Shown one piece after another: positions 20,106-30,626 of a DNA stretch of 64,000 bases. The notes under the pieces are model-generated. The model had not been told where the DNA came from, did no database searches, and worked only from the letters and a program-made list of their open reading frames with translations. Numbering within the stretch: position 1 is the first letter of the stretch; each line of letters opens with the position of its first letter. A program made the position numbers and the translations under genes. Source of the DNA: Spongiibacteraceae bacterium (GTDB lineage Bacteria; Pseudomonadota; Gammaproteobacteria; Pseudomonadales; Dasaniaceae); contig JANQLG010000030.1 in assembly GCA_028280715.1 (NCBI GenBank), positions 62,001-126,000 of the forward strand, read 5' to 3'.

Positions 20106-20140
20106 AAAAAAAGCCAGTCAAAAGACCGGCTTTTTTTATA
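20106..20140. terminator. Bidirectional rho-independent terminator
   Basis: AAAGCCAGTC, a four-base loop and GACCGGCTTT form a stem with one mismatch, flanked by an A-run on the left and a T-run on the right. It lies between the convergent pilE and fumarase genes and can serve both. Confidence 0.85.
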
Positions 20141-20153
20141 CTTAACGAGTTAA

Positions 20154-21671
20154 TCAACTCACCTCAATCGCCTGCTCTTCAATCTTCGCCTTCCAAATCT
20201 GCGGTCCAGTTTTATGCACCGACTCACCAGTGGAATCAACGGCTACTGTCACTGGCATATCTTCCAGCTCGAATTCATAAATCGCTTCCATTCCCAATTC
20301 TGGAAAACCGACAACGTTTGAAGCCTTAATCGCTTGCGCTACCAGATAAGCAGCACCACCAACAGCCATCAGGTAAACAGATTCAAACTCTTTAATCGCC
20401 TCGATTGCAGCTGGACCACGCTCAGCTTTACCGACCATTCCCAACAAACCGGTTTTTTCCAACATGGTATGAGTGAATTTATCCATACGGGTAGCCGTTG
20501 TTGGACCAGCAGGGCCCACCACTTCATCACCAATAGGATCGACTGGGCCAACGTAATAAATAAAGCGACCTTTCAAGTCGACTGGAAGTTCTTCGCCTTT
20601 GGCGATCATATCGACCATTTTCTTATGAGCGGCATCACGGCCAGTGAGCATTTTGCCATTTAGCAATAATGTATCACCTGGCTTCCAGGTTTTTACTTCT
20701 TCTGGCGTGACAGTATCAAGATTGACACGTTTAACATTGCCACCAACTTCACGAGTAACCTCCGGCCAGTCTTCCAACTTAGGCGGCGTTAATGTGGCAG
20801 AACCTGATCCATCCAAAGTGAAATGTGTGTGACGCGTAGCGGCACAGTTGGGGATAATGGCAATCGCTTTATTAGCAGCGTGTGAAGGGTAGTCTTTGAC
20901 TTTGACATCCATCACTGTGGTCAAACCACCCAGGCCCTGTGCACCAATGCCCAGTTTATTAACCTTTTCATGTAATTCGAGGCGTAGCTCCTCCGCGCGA
21001 TTGCTGGCACCACGCTCCTGCAATTCCTGAATATCGATAGGCTCGAGCAATGCTTCTTTCGCCAGCAACATCGCTTTCTCTGCGGTACCACCGATACCTA
21101 TACCTAACATGCCAGGAGGACACCAACCTGCACCCATTTCCGGTACTCTCGCCAACACCCAATCCACCACAGAATCGGAAGGATTTAGCATGGCGAATTT
21201 GGATTTCGCCTCACTACCACCACCTTTAGCCGCGACATGTACTTCCACTTCGTTACCGGGAACAATTTCATAATGAATCACTCCAGGGGTGTTGTCTTTG
21301 GTATTGGTACGTGCACCATCAGGATCAGCCAGAATGGAAGCACGCAGCACATTACTTGGGTCCATATAAGCGCGACGAATGCCCTCATTACACATATCAG
21401 TAACCGACATATCCCCTTGCCATTGCACATTCATGCCCACTTTGAGGAAAACAGTCACAATACCGGTGTCTTGACAGATAGGACGATGGCCCTGTGCGCA
21501 CATACGTGAATTGATCAGAATTTGTGCCAACGCATCTTTGGCCGCAGGGTTTTGCTCACGCCTATAGGCCTTATCCATTGCCTGAATAAAATCGACTGGA
21601 TGGTAGTAAGAAATAAACTGCAGTGCGTTAGCAACGCTATCGATAAGATCATCTTGACGAATGACTGTCAT
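20154..21671 (-). CDS. Fumarate hydratase class I
   Basis: An iron-sulfur fumarase of 505 aa that interconverts fumarate and malate in the TCA cycle. The N-terminal catalytic domain contains CQDTGI (cluster Cys) and CNEGIRRAY, GWCPPGMLGIGIGG, and PNCAATRH. The C-terminal domain has YVGPVDPIGDEVVGPAGPTTATRMDKF. Length and layout match E. coli FumA/FumB. The start was placed at the Met before TVIRQDD, where family members begin; an in-frame Met 18 bp upstream is possible. Confidence 0.94.
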   Translation of the reverse strand: MTVIRQDDLIDSVANALQFISYYHPVDFIQAMDKAYRREQNPAAKDALAQILINSRMCAQGHRPICQDTGIVTVFLKVGMNVQWQGDMSVTDMCNEGIRRAYMDPSNVLRASILADPDGARTNTKDNTPGVIHYEIVPGNEVEVHVAAKGGGSEAKSKFAMLNPSDSVVDWVLARVPEMGAGWCPPGMLGIGIGGTAEKAMLLAKEALLEPIDIQELQERGASNRAEELRLELHEKVNKLGIGAQGLGGLTTVMDVKVKDYPSHAANKAIAIIPNCAATRHTHFTLDGSGSATLTPPKLEDWPEVTREVGGNVKRVNLDTVTPEEVKTWKPGDTLLLNGKMLTGRDAAHKKMVDMIAKGEELPVDLKGRFIYYVGPVDPIGDEVVGPAGPTTATRMDKFTHTMLEKTGLLGMVGKAERGPAAIEAIKEFESVYLMAVGGAAYLVAQAIKASNVVGFPELGMEAIYEFELEDMPVTVAVDSTGESVHKTGPQIWKAKIEEQAIEVS

Positions 21672-21821
21672 AGGAACCGGTCTCCACACCAGAATAAAAG
21701 ATTACACTTAAATTATCGGGCGGATTATACACCAGTTCCCTTCCTATCAGGAGCAGCTTTCAGGACAAGCCTATGGGCTGGGCAAAGAGCGAGCGCCCTC
21801 AAATCCAGCTAGTGTAATGAT

Positions 21822-22613
21822 CTACTGTGTTGTGCCACCCTGCATCTGACCCATACTTTGCTTCAGTGTGCTTAAATCGCGATTTACCTGGCGCCTGAAG
21901 CTGTTGATGGATTCAATCCACTCTTCTGTACCCTGTACTCTTCTATCAAGCTTGCCAATATCGCTCTTAACGATATTGAGATTATCCACAGCCGAATCCA
22001 ATCGCGTCTGCTGTTTAGACAATACCTGTTGATTATCGGCAACTCGGGTCTGCATCTGTTTTGCTTGATTTAACTGCGTAGATAAATCGGCAACCACATT
22101 ATCGGTTTTGGCAAACTGTTGTTTGGCGTTGGTGATAAAGGCCTGATTCTGACCAATGGATTTTTCCAGCTTGGCCAATTCAGCATCATGCTCCTCTAAA
22201 CGAACACGCGCTCGCTTCCAGACGTTATCCCACAATTTACGAATCTCTGAATCCAGGAATTTGACGTTTTCCTTCATCGCATCACTGGACTCCTCCATAC
22301 TGACATCGGTCACGGCCAGGCGGCGTTCGAGATCAGTGATTCTCACCTCATAGTTGTCAATGGATTGTTCCGCTATCTGCAGCTGCTGATGCAAGTAACC
22401 CGCCCAGCCAGCTGTCGCCACTAATGCAAATACCACAAAAGCCATCAACCCTCGCGATACCGATGAACCACCAGCTGACGCAACATCCGGCACCTCCCCC
22501 AAACTGTTTGCCAACGCCCCTTTTGCCTTGGTTCGCTGATACGACGCTATTTCATCATGAGCGGGAGTTATTTTCGGCACATGACCGATATGATCATCAT
22601 CTCGTTGGGACAT
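21822..22613 (-). CDS. Single-pass membrane protein with long coiled coil
   Basis: I do not recognise a named family. The 263-aa protein has a hydrophilic N-terminal tail of about 55 residues, one transmembrane segment (LMAFVVFALVATAGWAGYL), then about 190 residues rich in heptad patterns (LERRLAVTD, LEKSIGQNQ, LSTQLNQAKQMQTRV) predicted as coiled coil and probably periplasmic. Similar unnamed genes occur in marine gammaproteobacteria, from memory. The start was taken at MSQRDDD, with another Met 12 bp upstream. It is 150 bp downstream of where fumarase starts but on the same strand, with its own leader. Confidence 0.7.
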   Translation of the reverse strand: MSQRDDDHIGHVPKITPAHDEIASYQRTKAKGALANSLGEVPDVASAGGSSVSRGLMAFVVFALVATAGWAGYLHQQLQIAEQSIDNYEVRITDLERRLAVTDVSMEESSDAMKENVKFLDSEIRKLWDNVWKRARVRLEEHDAELAKLEKSIGQNQAFITNAKQQFAKTDNVVADLSTQLNQAKQMQTRVADNQQVLSKQQTRLDSAVDNLNIVKSDIGKLDRRVQGTEEWIESINSFRRQVNRDLSTLKQSMGQMQGGTTQ

Positions 22614-22927
22614 AATAGTATTCACACCCTTCTAACCAATTTTCACTAAATTACAGTTTTTATTTGTTGCTGATTATGTCATGGCCGCAATAACCTTAAA
22701 ACCAGTGGCAATAAAACCAGCAGCGATAAAATCTTTGCCTAAGACAAGCTTATCAACTCTTTTATAGAGACCTTTTTTATCTGTTTATTCTCATTAATAG
22801 AGTAATCAATGTAATTCTGGTTTCACTTTTATAAAAAATAACCTATATAATCGCTCAGACACTATCAAGACTGTGACAAAAGATTCTGTACCATTAACGT
22901 TAATTAAAACAAACAAAAGGTGGGCTC
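22614..22927. other. Intergenic region without a recognisable gene
   Basis: This AT-rich stretch separates the divergent coiled-coil gene and the PuuD-like membrane gene. It must hold both promoters, but I see no clear operator or coding remnant. Confidence 0.5.
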
Positions 22928-23614
22928 ATGGATAACTTTATCTCTCTAGATTTGCTGTTCCGTTGGTTACATGTGCTATTTGGCATAACCTGGATTGGCC
23001 TGTTGTACTATTTCAATTTCGTCCAGGGCGAATATTTTAAAGAAGCTGAGGCTGACGCCAAAGCAGACGCAACCGCTAAGCTGGCGCCAAGAGCCCTATG
23101 GTGGTTCCGCTGGGGCGCTATGTTCACCTTTCTGACCGGATTAGCACTACTCCATCTTATCGCCAGTACCGGCATCAATAGCTACATTATTGTAGGAGCC
23201 CTGATGGGAACTTTCATGTTCCTCAATGTCTGGCTAATCATTTGGCCGAATCAAAAGATTGTCTGTGGTATCGTTGAAGGCGACAAAGCAGCGGCAGCAC
23301 CAAAAGCACTACTGGCCTCACGAACCAATACACTATTCTCCAGCATGATGCTGTTAGGCATGATAGGCTCTGCCCACGGTTCTGGCAGCGCTCGTGGCAT
23401 TGTAGTTTCCAGCAACGAAATGCTCAGCAAAGCGGCTGAAATGTCCGGGCAAGGTGGTGTTTCTACAGGCCTCATAATCGTTGTATTGATTACGTTGGCA
23501 CTGGAAGCCAATGCCATCTTTGGCAAAATTGGCCCAATGGCTACTGTACGTGGTGTGATTCACTGCTCTTTAGCACTGGCTGTAGTCAGTCTGGCTCTTT
23601 TACAATTCCTGTAA
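22928..23614 (+). CDS. PuuD-like (urate oxidase N-terminal) membrane protein
   Basis: A 228-aa inner-membrane protein with several transmembrane helices. The start LLFRWLHVLFGITWIGLLYYFNFVQ, with its His-containing first helix, matches the membrane domain of the PuuD/Urate_ox_N family; a second block PRALWWFRWGAMFTFLTG is also typical. The C-terminal cytochrome c domain of true urate hydroxylase PuuD is missing, so the enzyme activity should not be assumed. It has an aaaggtgg RBS and is followed by a strong terminator. Confidence 0.75.
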   Translation: MDNFISLDLLFRWLHVLFGITWIGLLYYFNFVQGEYFKEAEADAKADATAKLAPRALWWFRWGAMFTFLTGLALLHLIASTGINSYIIVGALMGTFMFLNVWLIIWPNQKIVCGIVEGDKAAAAPKALLASRTNTLFSSMMLLGMIGSAHGSGSARGIVVSSNEMLSKAAEMSGQGGVSTGLIIVVLITLALEANAIFGKIGPMATVRGVIHCSLALAVVSLALLQFL

Positions 23615-23646
23615 TTACACTGCCCGCAAAATAATTTTTTGCACCA

Positions 23647-23674
23647 AAAGCCAGCACTTATTGCTGGCTTTTTT
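23647..23674 (+). terminator. Rho-independent terminator
   Basis: AAGCCAGCA and TGCTGGCTT form a perfect stem followed by a T-run, 33 bp after the PuuD-like gene. Confidence 0.9.
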
Positions 23675-23859
23675 ATTTCATGAATTTAATCACATCGGTA
23701 GTTAGAAATATCTTATTCTAACTATTGACTCACAGCTCCGCCTTGGTAACCTTTGCGCGCATTTTCCACGTAGTATGAAACCTCTCATCTACCCATATTC
23801 TTAACCCAGCAGTTTATAACCCTTCAAGTTGTAACCGCGTTGTATTTACGGAGTTAGTG

Positions 23860-24261
23860 ATGCCAAAAGTTAATGTCTATACGGATATCAGCCAAGAAGA
23901 GCGCGAAGCGCGCAAAGATTATATCGATCGTCACTCGCCTTTCATTCACTGTGAAAGCGAAGCCAAAGCCGGTGAATTATTTAACGTTACTGTTCAAGTT
24001 GGCGCTGAATACCAACACCCAGATGATATGGAGCACTACATCTCAACTGTTGCTCTGTACAACAAAGAAACCAAAATCGCCGAGTCGACTTTTTTCGCAG
24101 GCTCTCAAGGTGGTCAAGGCAAGAAAGGCAACACTCGTGTGACTTTCGGTGTTGTTCTGGATAAAGATGCCAAGCTGGTTGCACACTCTTACTGCACACA
24201 GCACGGTCTGTGGGAAAGCCTGCCGGTAGAAGTTAAAGTTGAGCAAGCTGTAGAAGCTTAA
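23860..24261 (+). CDS. Superoxide reductase (desulfoferrodoxin/neelaredoxin family)
   Basis: A 133-aa single-domain protein of the mononuclear iron superoxide reductase family, which reduces superoxide to peroxide. The five expected ligands of the catalytic iron are visible: His25 (DRHSP), His53 and His59 (HPDDMEHYI), Cys112 and His115 (CTQHG). The N-terminal desulforedoxin domain is absent. The usual EKHVP loop reads DRHSP, so the acidic and basic residues that assist catalysis are conservatively changed. The start is the ATG at 23860, behind ggag; a GTG lies one codon upstream. It is followed by a terminator. Confidence 0.85.
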   Translation: MPKVNVYTDISQEEREARKDYIDRHSPFIHCESEAKAGELFNVTVQVGAEYQHPDDMEHYISTVALYNKETKIAESTFFAGSQGGQGKKGNTRVTFGVVLDKDAKLVAHSYCTQHGLWESLPVEVKVEQAVEA

Positions 24262-24279
24262 TTCTCAATTTCTTTACTT

Positions 24280-24309
24280 TAAAGCCGGCCATCAGTGTCG
24301 GCTTTTTTG
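24280..24309 (+). terminator. Rho-independent terminator
   Basis: AAAGCCGGC and GTCGGCTTT form a stem (one mismatch) with a T-run, 20 bp after the superoxide reductase gene. Confidence 0.85.
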
Positions 24310-24362
24310 TGTCTGTGATTTGTGCTTAGGATTTATTCCTGTAATTAAAATATCCAGACAAT

Positions 24363-24392
24363 AAAAAACCCGGCAAAAGCCGGGTTTTTTAT
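24363..24392 (-). terminator. Rho-independent terminator of groESL
   Basis: AAAACCCGGC, a four-base loop and GCCGGGTTTT form a perfect stem with A-runs and T-runs at the two sides. It lies 28 bp downstream of the groL stop on the minus strand. Confidence 0.9.
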
Positions 24393-24420
24393 ACTAACAG
24401 TTTGAGTTAGCAGAGCAGTC

Positions 24421-26091
<1,671 letters not shown>

Positions 26092-26135
26092 TTATGTAAA
26101 CCTTGAGTTAGGTGGTTAATTGTTTAGATCGGAAA

Positions 26136-26432
26136 TTAACCAATCACACCAAAAATTTCGCTTTCGCTCAGGATGATTAACTCTTCGCCATCCACTTTGA
26201 TGGCATTGCCACCGTATTGACCGAATATAACCTGGTCACCGACTTTTACCGCCAGTGAGCGTAGTTCACCGTTATCCAGTAATTTGCCATCACCTACGGC
26301 CAGTATTTCACCTTGGTTAGGCTTTTCTTTGGCAGCACCTGACAGGATGATACCGCCAGCTGTGGTTTCCTCTTCTTCCTTGCGACGAACGACAACGCGA
26401 TCGTATAACGGACGAATATTCATTTTGGTCAC
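26136..26432 (-). CDS. groS: Co-chaperonin GroES
   Basis: The 98-aa lid of the GroEL chamber. The N-terminus [17 protein letters not shown], the mobile loop [19 protein letters not shown] and the C-terminal [13 protein letters not shown] are all standard. It precedes groL in the operon. Confidence 0.97.
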   Translation of the reverse strand: MTKMNIRPLYDRVVVRRKEEEETTAGGIILSGAAKEKPNQGEILAVGDGKLLDNGELRSLAVKVGDQVIFGQYGGNAIKVDGEELIILSESEIFGVIG

Positions 26433-26488
26433 TCTCCAAAATTATTAGGTTAATGTGAAAGAGACGGGCTACGCCCGGGTTGGCACTG

Positions 26489-26519
26489 TATATGGGGCCA
26501 CCAAGTGCAATATCAAGGG
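26489..26519 (-). promoter_or_regulatory. Heat-shock (sigma-32) promoter of groESL
   Basis: Read on the minus strand, CTTGATA is followed after 13 bases by CCCCATATA. This fits the sigma-32 consensus CTTGAA-N13/14-CCCCATNT closely. It lies about 60 bp upstream of the groS start. Confidence 0.85.
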
Positions 26520-26534
26520 TAAAGGCTGTTTTTT

Positions 26535-26561
26535 TTAGCACTCTTTCACCAAGACTGCCAG
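26535..26561. promoter_or_regulatory. Degenerate CIRCE-like element upstream of groESL
   Basis: A perfect TTAGCACTC half-site is followed, after exactly nine bases, by GACTGCCAG, which matches 6 of 9 positions of the CIRCE right half GAGTGCTAA. CIRCE is the binding site of the HrcA repressor. It lies just upstream of the sigma-32 promoter. It may be a relic or a weak site. Confidence 0.45.
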
Positions 26562-26608
26562 ATATTGGTTATTTTCCTTATAAATCAAATAGATAGAAAA
26601 GATATTTT

Positions 26609-27088
26609 TTAGTCTTCTCGACGATATTCGCCATCGATAGTCGAAGACGAGTGGTCCCGATTAGCACCTAATTCATCAGAACCACGGGAGGAAGAATGGT
26701 GGTGGTGCGCACTAAACCCACTACTACCCGAAGCAACAAACAACCCACGCTTCAATAAACCTGAAATCATCCAACGGCGGGTAAAGGGGATTAAACAGGC
26801 AAAGCCGAAGGCATCAGTAATAAACCCGGGAGTCAGCAACAGTGCTCCACCTACCGCCAGAGCAACACCCTCTAGGATTTCCGTAGCTGGAAGCTCCCCG
26901 TGAGCCACCTTCTCATTCACACGCAGCAGTGTGGAAAACCCCTGCTGTCGCAGCAGCACCAAGCCAATCGCCGCCGTTAAAAACACTAACAAAATAGTTC
27001 TCAGCGCCCCAATCATCGCTCCCACTTCGATCAGCACCCACATTTCCAAAATAGGTATGGTGACAAATAGCAAAAAGAGAAAGCGCAT
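26609..27088 (-). CDS. fxsA: FxsA family membrane protein
   Basis: A 159-aa inner-membrane protein. The start MRFLFLLFVTIPILEMWVLIEVG, the segment GALRTILLVFLTAAIGLVLLRQQG and the LLTPGFITDAFGF block define the FxsA/SuhR family, linked in E. coli to protection from phage F exclusion. A His/Ser-rich hydrophilic tail ends the protein. It lies upstream of groESL on the same strand, as fxsA does in many gammaproteobacteria, though the groESL promoter lies between them. The start at the tenth residue of the longer frame fits the family. Confidence 0.9.
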   Translation of the reverse strand: MRFLFLLFVTIPILEMWVLIEVGAMIGALRTILLVFLTAAIGLVLLRQQGFSTLLRVNEKVAHGELPATEILEGVALAVGGALLLTPGFITDAFGFACLIPFTRRWMISGLLKRGLFVASGSSGFSAHHHHSSSRGSDELGANRDHSSSTIDGEYRRED

Positions 27089-27279
27089 AAGTGAGTTCCA
27101 GTTGAGAGTATCCAACTAGTATTGGGGCACACCCCAAAACTTCAACTCTACAGCAATACCTTTAATCAATATTCATGTAACTAACATTCATGCTTGGCAA
27201 ACAAATGCTGCACTGCAATAATAGCCGCCACTTAAAAACAACTATTAAAAATCATCTCAGCTTTAAAGAGAGAACCATT

Positions 27280-28041
27280 ATGAACCTTAACGATAAAGTC
27301 ATTGTAATTACCGGTGGCGGTCAGGGATTAGGTCGCTCCATGGCAGTCGCACTCGCAAATAAAGGCGCCAAACTGGCGTTAATCGATCTCAATCAGGAAA
27401 AGCTTGATGAAACCATCGGTCTCTGCCAAGAAGCAGGCAGCGAAGCAAAAAGCTATATCGCCAATATCGCTGAGGAAGAAAGCGTCATTACCACCTTCGA
27501 CGCCATCGTAAATGACTTCGGCACACTACACGGTTTAGTCAACAATGCCGGCATCACTCGTGATGCCCTGGTGCTAAAAGCGAAAGAAGGCAAAATCGAA
27601 AAGAAAATGGGCCTGGCAGAATGGCAAGCAGTGATCGATGTTAATCTAACAGGCACATTCTTGTGCGGTCGCGAAGCTGCCGAGCGTATGATCACCACAG
27701 GTTCAGAAGGTGTAATAATCAACATCTCCAGCATCTCCAAAGCCGGCAATATGGGGCAAAGTAACTACTCCGCGGCTAAAGCTGGCGTTGCGGCCTTGGC
27801 TGTGACCTGGGCAAAGGAATTAGCTCGCTACAATATCCGTGCCGCTGCTATCGCGCCGGGCTTTATCGAAACAGAAATGGTAGCCAGTATGAAACCGGAA
27901 GCACGGGAAAAACTGGCGGCTTTCATTCCTATGAGGCGCCTGGGCTCTCCCGATGAAATCGCACACACCTGTATTTACATTCTTGAAAATGATTACCTTA
28001 CAGGGCGCGTAGTCGAACTGGACGGTGGTTTGCGTTTATAA
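27280..28041 (+). CDS. Short-chain dehydrogenase/reductase (FabG-like)
   Basis: A 253-aa NAD(P)-dependent oxidoreductase. The cofactor-binding motif GGGQGLG (residues 12-18), the NNAG motif, and the catalytic Ser with YxxxK (YSAAKAG) are present. The C-terminus with RLGSPDEIAHTCIYIL...VVELDGGLRL resembles 3-oxoacyl-ACP reductase FabG. The substrate is not certain. The start was taken at MNLNDKV behind aaagag; an upstream in-frame Met would add 30 atypical residues. Confidence 0.88.
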   Translation: MNLNDKVIVITGGGQGLGRSMAVALANKGAKLALIDLNQEKLDETIGLCQEAGSEAKSYIANIAEEESVITTFDAIVNDFGTLHGLVNNAGITRDALVLKAKEGKIEKKMGLAEWQAVIDVNLTGTFLCGREAAERMITTGSEGVIINISSISKAGNMGQSNYSAAKAGVAALAVTWAKELARYNIRAAAIAPGFIETEMVASMKPEAREKLAAFIPMRRLGSPDEIAHTCIYILENDYLTGRVVELDGGLRL

Positions 28042-28100
28042 ATTATTTGCGCTTACATCTACCTAACCTCTCCCACTATACACTGTGAAAGTGAAGGTAG

Positions 28101-28436
28101 ATGAAGACCATCGCAGACGATAACAATTCACCCGAGTTAAATCATCGTCGAATCTGGCAGGTCGTCAGCCAGATTCCTGAAGGCAAGGTAGCCAGCTATG
28201 GTCAGGTTGCCGAGCTTGCCGGCTTGCCCCGCGCAGCACGGCTGGTTGGCAATGTATTAAAGAAATTGCCTCCTGATACCAAACTACCCTGGCATCGAGT
28301 GATTAATAGCCAAGGCAAAATTTCATTTCCATACAATAGCCCTGGTTATAAGCGACAAAAAGCACTATTAGAATCTGAGGGCATCACTTTATTGAACGAT
28401 AAAGTTGTTATGAAATACTATCGTTGGCAATTATAG
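28101..28436 (+). CDS. Alkyltransferase-like protein (ATL), MGMT family
   Basis: A 111-aa DNA-binding protein. The MGMT-type helix-turn-helix region (PEGKVASYGQVAELAGLPRAARLVGNVL) is followed by PWHRVI, where true O6-alkylguanine transferases have PCHRVI. The Cys-to-Trp change is the ATL hallmark: such proteins bind alkylated bases and recruit nucleotide excision repair without transferring the alkyl group. It follows the SDR gene by 59 bp. Confidence 0.9.
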   Translation: MKTIADDNNSPELNHRRIWQVVSQIPEGKVASYGQVAELAGLPRAARLVGNVLKKLPPDTKLPWHRVINSQGKISFPYNSPGYKRQKALLESEGITLLNDKVVMKYYRWQL

Positions 28437-28453
28437 TTCTAACAAGCAAAAAC

Positions 28454-28505
28454 GTTAGCCATTGGCCACTTCCGGTAAAGCCGGATCTGGCCACACGCGG
28501 CTAGC
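28454..28505. repeat. Long stem-loop between the ATL and PilZ genes
   Basis: An interrupted inverted repeat: GTTAGCC, TGGCCA and TCCGG on the left pair with CCGGA, TGGCCA and GGCTAGC on the right around a TAAAG loop. There is no T-run, so it is not a classical terminator. It could be a REP-like element or an mRNA-stabilising structure. Confidence 0.6.
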
Positions 28506-28576
28506 CAAACATCCTAAAAAAACGTTCATTTTTTGTGCTAAAGTGGTAAGACATTCTTTAGGACCAAATAACAACG

Positions 28577-28963
28577 ATGAATGACTCCATCGAACGCCGT
28601 ATTCACAGCCGTTTTCCTGCCAACCACCTAAAAGTTTTAGTCAAATCCCTACGCACACCTGGCGCAGACTGGGGTCTTGGTGAAATCAGCTCTGTCGACT
28701 TCAACCGCTACGGCATTGCCATCGAGACCGCCGAAAACTTTGCCATCGGCGATATCCTGGCGCTGGCCATTCGCACCGACGATGGTACTTTGGCTGAAAT
28801 AAATGGACTAATTTGCAACCGCGCCGTTATCGAGCGCGGCTATCGCTTCGGTGTACGTTTTGAGCATGAAGGCAGCGAAGATGAAGATTCACCTGATGCC
28901 GTGATCAATATCAGCGAAGAAATTTTGATGATTGAGAAACAGGCTGCTGGAGTAACACATTAA
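28577..28963 (+). CDS. PilZ domain protein
   Basis: A 128-aa protein with the c-di-GMP binding signature of PilZ domains in outline: ERRIHSRF at the N-terminus (RxxxR type) and, about 35 residues later, DFNRYGIAIE in place of the D/NxSxxG motif. The Ser of that motif is Arg here, so c-di-GMP binding is plausible but not certain. It may act on motility or the pilus system at 12.8-20 kb. Confidence 0.75.
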   Translation: MNDSIERRIHSRFPANHLKVLVKSLRTPGADWGLGEISSVDFNRYGIAIETAENFAIGDILALAIRTDDGTLAEINGLICNRAVIERGYRFGVRFEHEGSEDEDSPDAVINISEEILMIEKQAAGVTH

Positions 28964-28987
28964 AGTAGCGCATTAAATTACCACCAA

Positions 28988-30361
28988 CTAACTTTGTTCA
29001 ACAGCGCTTCTAGTTAAAAAAGTATGTTGTTCTCTTTTCATAAAAAAGTAAGCCAACAATATCGCCGGTAATCCAAGCACTGTCGAGATAATAAAGAAAT
29101 CAACATATCCAAAATTATCCACCACTACACCTGAAAATCCACTGATAAACTTCCCGGGCAAAGTCATTAACGAACTGAAAATTGCATACTGGGTAGCAGT
29201 GTAAGAGCGACTTGTTAAACTCGATAGATAAGCAATTAACGCAGTATTTGCAATACCGCCACTCAGGTTATCTGCACTAATCACTATTGTCAGCCAAAAA
29301 ATACTGGGTTCACCAGTCGCAGCTAGTGAGGCAAACAAAAGATTTGTTAATGCAGATAAAACAGCGCCCAATAACATGGGGCGCATAATTCCCCACTTAA
29401 TAACAAACAAACCACAGACAGCACTGCCCAGTATCGTCATAAAAAAACCATAAAACTTAGCGACACTGGCAATTTCAGTTTTGGTATAACCAATATCAAG
29501 GTAAAAAGGGTTTGCCATGATGCCCATAGCAATATCACATATTCGATATACCGATATATACAGTAATAAAACAAGAGCCAAACGCCCGTTTCGCTTAAAA
29601 AACTCAACAAAGGGGCACACCACCGAGACCAACAGCCACTGAGCTATACGACTTTTTTCATGAAGGTTATTTCCATCACCTAGCACGGTTTTAATCAAAT
29701 CTGAATTAACCTGTTGAGAAAAACGATCTTCAACATGCTTAGGCTCCTTCAAAATCAATACAGTCAAAACACCAATTGACATTAACCCCGCCATCACAAA
29801 ATAACTGATCGTCCAATTAAAATTATCAGCCACTAGCAATGCACCAGCACCTGCAACAAGTAGCGCCAGTCTATAACCAAAAATATAAGCTGCCGACATC
29901 GCGCCTTGATACTCTTTAGCCTCAGCTTCAATCCGATAGGCATCAATCGCCACATCCTGAGTAGAAGAAGAAAAAGCAACCACGACCGCACATACAGCTA
30001 TCAAAGCCAATTGATCTGCAGGATTAATCATTGCCATGGCAACAAGCCCAGCTACTATCCCCAACTGGCCTAACAAAATCCAACTGCGACGCTGACCAAA
30101 TATATCACCCAACAATGGCAACTTTACTCGGTCAACCACTGGTGCCCACAACACTTTTATCGAATAGGTAATACCAACCCATGAAAAAAAACCGATAGCA
30201 CTACGACTAACACCTGACTCCGTTAACCAGGCAGTTAACGTTGAGAATACCAATAAGAAAGGCAGTCCCGCGGAAAATCCAAGAAACACCATACCGATTA
30301 CGGGTCGCCGACTATAAACCTTTAGCGCTTCACCCCAGGTAATGGATTTTTGTTCAATCAT
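28988..30361 (-). CDS. AmpG-like MFS transporter
   Basis: A 457-aa inner-membrane protein of the major facilitator superfamily with about 12-14 helices. The N-terminal GFSAGLPFLLVFSTLTAWL and STQDVAIDAYRIE blocks match the AmpG group, which imports muropeptides (GlcNAc-anhydroMurNAc peptides) for cell-wall recycling and beta-lactamase induction. Assignment to the AmpG group is good; muropeptide as substrate is inferred. No ampC or ampD gene is adjacent. Confidence 0.85.
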   Translation of the reverse strand: MIEQKSITWGEALKVYSRRPVIGMVFLGFSAGLPFLLVFSTLTAWLTESGVSRSAIGFFSWVGITYSIKVLWAPVVDRVKLPLLGDIFGQRRSWILLGQLGIVAGLVAMAMINPADQLALIAVCAVVVAFSSSTQDVAIDAYRIEAEAKEYQGAMSAAYIFGYRLALLVAGAGALLVADNFNWTISYFVMAGLMSIGVLTVLILKEPKHVEDRFSQQVNSDLIKTVLGDGNNLHEKSRIAQWLLVSVVCPFVEFFKRNGRLALVLLLYISVYRICDIAMGIMANPFYLDIGYTKTEIASVAKFYGFFMTILGSAVCGLFVIKWGIMRPMLLGAVLSALTNLLFASLAATGEPSIFWLTIVISADNLSGGIANTALIAYLSSLTSRSYTATQYAIFSSLMTLPGKFISGFSGVVVDNFGYVDFFIISTVLGLPAILLAYFFMKREQHTFLTRSAVEQS

Positions 30362-30626
30362 AAAACCTCTTTAATAAGATCGGCAGATAAAGATGCATAC
30401 GTAATAACCATGTCATCGCTGTATTCGTCTTTCATTTCGTCACAATATAAAAATAATCTATTTAACAACGCTTGTATTATGAATTATCTAATAGAAGTGA
30501 ACCATCTTTTGTAAAAAAAAGGTTCGGGCCACTATTATTCAAATATTAAAATTCATACTAAAAACCTACTTATCCGATCAATTAACTTTTAGCTAACAGA
30601 CAACCCCACTTCGTGATCCTATCCCT

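Noticed and set aside
28101-28436. Inactive or mutated O6-methylguanine-DNA methyltransferase
   Set aside because: The PWHRVI motif is the defining feature of alkyltransferase-like proteins, so the missing Cys is expected and not decay.
28454-28505. attC site
   Set aside because: The outer boxes are GTTAGCC on the left and GGCTAGC on the right, the opposite order to an attC, which begins with a box ending in AAC and ends with one starting GTT.
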